Assembly: GCA_937907585.1 (NCBI GenBank)
Contig: CALCVH010000174.1
Span: 1 to 8,048, forward strand
From: an uncultured Bacillota bacterium
GTDB lineage: Bacteria; Bacillota_I; Bacilli_A; Izemoplasmatales; UBA1188
Direction: 5' to 3'
DNA length: 8,048 nt
In this document: positions 6,370 to 8,048 of the stretch, piece by piece
Layout of the letters: every line of letters begins with the position of its first letter
Position numbering within the stretch: position 1 is the first letter of the stretch
Translations under genes and position numbers: made by a program
Notes under the pieces: generated by a model
Seen by the model: the letters and a program-made list of their open reading frames with translations, nothing else
The model's database searches: none
Told to the model about the DNA's origin: nothing

Positions 6370-7311
6370 ATGAGACAAATTAATAAAGAAAATAAACAAA
6401 ATAAACATGTATATACTTATACTTTTAAGGTAAATAAATCTGATTTATTGTTGGAATTTTTGTTACGCAAGATTCCAAACTCAAGAAATGCGATAAAAGG
6501 CTTATTATCTAAGAATATGGTGCTAGTAAATGGAAGTGTTGTTAGACAATTTGATTATCCATTATGTAAAGATGATGATGTTAAAATATCAAAATATCCA
6601 ATAAATACTCCTAATCAAGCATTAAAATCTAGAATTAAAAAAGAAGATACAATAGATGTATCTAAATATATTATCTATGAAGATGATAACTATATTGCAT
6701 TTAATAAGCCATCTGGACTATTATCTGTAGAATCTGATAATGATAATAATTCTTTATATAAGTTAGTAAATGATTATTTAATAATAAAAAATAAAAAATC
6801 TAGACCTTATCTTCTTCATAGAATAGATAAAGATACATCAGGTGTTATTTTATTTACTAAATCTATCAAACTACATTCTAAGCTAAAAATGCATTGGAAT
6901 GAAGATATAAAGTTAAGAGAATACTATGCTTTAGTTCTTGGTAAATTAGATAAGAAAAAAGGTACAATTAAATCTTATTTAAAAGAAAATGTAAATAATA
7001 TTGTATATTCTACAAATGATCCTAATGGAAAACTCGCTATTACTAATTATGAAGTCATTAAAGAAAATGATGAATATTCTTTATTGAAAGTAACTATTGA
7101 TACTGGAAGAAAGAATCAAATAAGAGTCCATATGAGCGACATAGGTCATAAAATTGTTGGCGATACTAAATATGGTAAAGATGAAGGACCAATTGGTAGA
7201 CTTGGTCTACATGCATCTAAATTTATTTTCTATGATCCTATAACTAAAAAAGATATAACAATTGAAGCTAAAATTCCTAATATATTTTATAAGGTGTTTA
7301 ACAATGAATAA
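6370..7311 (+). CDS. RluA-family 23S rRNA/tRNA pseudouridine synthase
   Basis: The protein isomerises specific uridines to pseudouridine in RNA. An N-terminal S4 RNA-binding domain (about residues 24-75, with LLRKIPNSRNAIKGLL and VLVNG) is followed by the RluA catalytic domain: LLHRIDKDTSG with catalytic Asp153, then TGRKNQIRVHM (245-255) and IGHKIVGDTKYG. The RKNQIR form has Asn where many members have His; I regard this as a subfamily difference. At 313 residues it has the RluC/RluD layout, but the target uridines cannot be told from sequence. The ATG at 6370 is preferred because the S4 domain follows at the normal distance. A TTG at 6334 would add twelve residues, and neither start has a good Shine-Dalgarno. 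It overlaps the next gene by 8 bases. Confidence 0.92.
   Translation: MRQINKENKQNKHVYTYTFKVNKSDLLLEFLLRKIPNSRNAIKGLLSKNMVLVNGSVVRQFDYPLCKDDDVKISKYPINTPNQALKSRIKKEDTIDVSKYIIYEDDNYIAFNKPSGLLSVESDNDNNSLYKLVNDYLIIKNKKSRPYLLHRIDKDTSGVILFTKSIKLHSKLKMHWNEDIKLREYYALVLGKLDKKKGTIKSYLKENVNNIVYSTNDPNGKLAITNYEVIKENDEYSLLKVTIDTGRKNQIRVHMSDIGHKIVGDTKYGKDEGPIGRLGLHASKFIFYDPITKKDITIEAKIPNIFYKVFNNE
7291..7306 (+). promoter_or_regulatory. ribosome binding site that fixes the NUDIX gene start
   Basis: AAGGTG at 7291-7296 is seven bases before the ATG at 7304, inside the 3' end of the pseudouridine synthase gene. A TTG at 7262 in the same frame would add fourteen residues that are only a shadow of the upstream gene and precede the NUDIX fold. 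The ATG at 7304 is therefore chosen. Confidence 0.7.
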
Positions 7312-7693
7312 TATTAAACTCACAACTATGTGCATGATCTATAAAGACAATAAAGAATTCTTGGTTCAAAACAGAACTAAAAATGATTGGCCAGGAATAA
7401 CATTTCCAGGTGGAAAAGTAGAAAAAGAAGAACTAATTACTGAATCATGCATAAGAGAGGTCAAAGAAGAAACAGGATTTATGATATCAGATTTAGAATG
7501 TATGGGATATTTTGAATGGAATACAATAGAAGCTGATGTTAGACATCTTACAATTCTATTCAAAACTAAGACTTTTAAAGGTGATTTAAAAGGTTCTAAA
7601 GAAGGAGAAGTATTTTTTATAGAAGAAAAAGACTTAGATAAGTATGCATTATCTAATGATTTTCTAGATATATTTAAATGTATGAAGTTATAA
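7304..7693 (+). CDS. NUDIX hydrolase, MutT/8-oxo-dGTP diphosphatase-like
   Basis: NUDIX enzymes hydrolyse nucleoside diphosphates linked to another group. The 129-residue protein is a single domain with an intact NUDIX box: Gly37, five residues, Glu43, seven residues, then REVKEETGF (51-59), which supplies the metal-binding glutamates. The preceding DWPGITFPGGKVE resembles the Gram-positive MutT/MutX group that clears oxidised dGTP, so a nucleotide-pool sanitising role is likely, but NUDIX substrates are poorly predicted from sequence alone. It overlaps the pseudouridine synthase gene by 8 bases and lies 4 bases before the transporter gene, so the three are probably co-transcribed. No functional link to the aromatic operon is evident; the pairing is probably only positional. 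Confidence 0.9.
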   Translation: MNNIKLTTMCMIYKDNKEFLVQNRTKNDWPGITFPGGKVEKEELITESCIREVKEETGFMISDLECMGYFEWNTIEADVRHLTILFKTKTFKGDLKGSKEGEVFFIEEKDLDKYALSNDFLDIFKCMKL

Positions 7694-7697
7694 AATT

Positions 7698-8048
7698 ATG
7701 CAAAAGAAAAGTTTAATCAATTTCATTCTGACAATGTTAAAGATAGGTTTATTTACTTTTGGCGGTGGCTATGCGATGATCGCTCTTTTACAGAATGAAT
7801 TTGTAGAAAAGAAAAAATGGATAACAAAAGAAGAATTTTTAGATATGGTTGCGATTGCGGAATCTACTCCTGGACCAATCGCTATAAATTCCGCAACCTA
7901 TTTAGGATATAAATTCTTTAAATTCTTTGGTTCATTATTTGGCACAATCGCAGTTTGTATTCCATCTTTTACAATTATCTATATTATTTCATTATTCTTT
8001 GATAAATTTATTGAACTAGAATATGTTGGATATGCGTTTAAAGGCATT
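7698..8048 (+). CDS. CHR-family (chromate transporter-like) membrane protein, N-terminal part
   Basis: The frame opens with ATG at 7698 and runs without a stop to the window edge, giving 117 residues. The signatures of the CHR (ChrA) transporter family are clear: LKIGLFTFGGGYAMIALL (14-31), W41 with the following EEF, and AIAESTPGPIAINSAT (52-67). At least two hydrophobic stretches follow, about 77-101 being the strongest, so it is an inner-membrane protein. In many Bacillota, CHR proteins come as short single-domain halves of about 180-200 residues encoded in tandem pairs, so a partner gene may follow outside the window. Chromate is the family's named substrate, but many members have no shown substrate. 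It starts 4 bases after the NUDIX stop, with only weak Shine-Dalgarno similarity. The 3' end is missing. Confidence 0.92.
   Translation, partial: MQKKSLINFILTMLKIGLFTFGGGYAMIALLQNEFVEKKKWITKEEFLDMVAIAESTPGPIAINSATYLGYKFFKFFGSLFGTIAVCIPSFTIIYIISLFFDKFIELEYVGYAFKGI

Noticed and set aside
2647..6807. Exact 12-base duplicate AAATCTAGACCT at 2647-2658 and 6796-6807
   Set aside because: Both copies are in coding sequence and encode Lys-Ser-Arg-Pro in the same frame within unrelated proteins; with this codon bias the match is coincidence and not a mobile repeat.
1..8048. Search for tRNA or rRNA genes, CRISPR arrays, insertion sequences, riboswitches, or an uncharacterised multi-gene system
   Set aside because: Coding sequence of recognised families covers nearly the whole window, no repeated spacer pattern or terminal inverted repeats were seen, and the only gap above 12 bases is 62 bases long.

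Overview
This window comes from a very AT-rich bacterium (GC around 30% or lower by eye). The proteins most resemble those of low-GC Bacillota and related lineages. TGA is used as a stop (the aroE-aroK gene ends in TGA) and every tryptophan I read is TGG, so the standard bacterial code applies, not the Mollicutes code. All genes lie on the + strand, packed with overlaps or gaps of a few bases. The longest non-coding stretch is only 62 bases.

Bases 1-6307 are an aromatic amino acid operon. In order it holds the 3' end of aroB (3-dehydroquinate synthase), aroC (chorismate synthase), a fused aroE-aroK gene (shikimate dehydrogenase plus shikimate kinase), aroQ (type II dehydroquinase), aroA (EPSP synthase), tyrA (prephenate dehydrogenase) and a type I DAHP synthase. 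Together these supply all seven steps from phosphoenolpyruvate and erythrose-4-phosphate to chorismate, plus the oxidative step towards tyrosine. No chorismate mutase, prephenate dehydratase or tryptophan gene is visible. The start of aroB and the operon's promoter lie outside the window.

Bases 6308-6369 form the one appreciable gap. It begins with a perfect but AT-rich inverted repeat that overlaps the DAHP synthase stop codon. Bases 6370-8048 hold a second tight group: an RluA-family pseudouridine synthase, a NUDIX hydrolase of the MutT type, and the 5' part of a CHR-family (ChrA-like) transporter cut by the window end.

The gene content is ordinary housekeeping metabolism and I found no sign of a mobile element, defence system or RNA gene. 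The most notable points are the AroE-AroK fusion with almost no linker, the complete pathway in one run with the committing enzyme last, and a strong codon-context pattern around alanine codons that enriches GCG and CGC in an otherwise AT-rich sequence.
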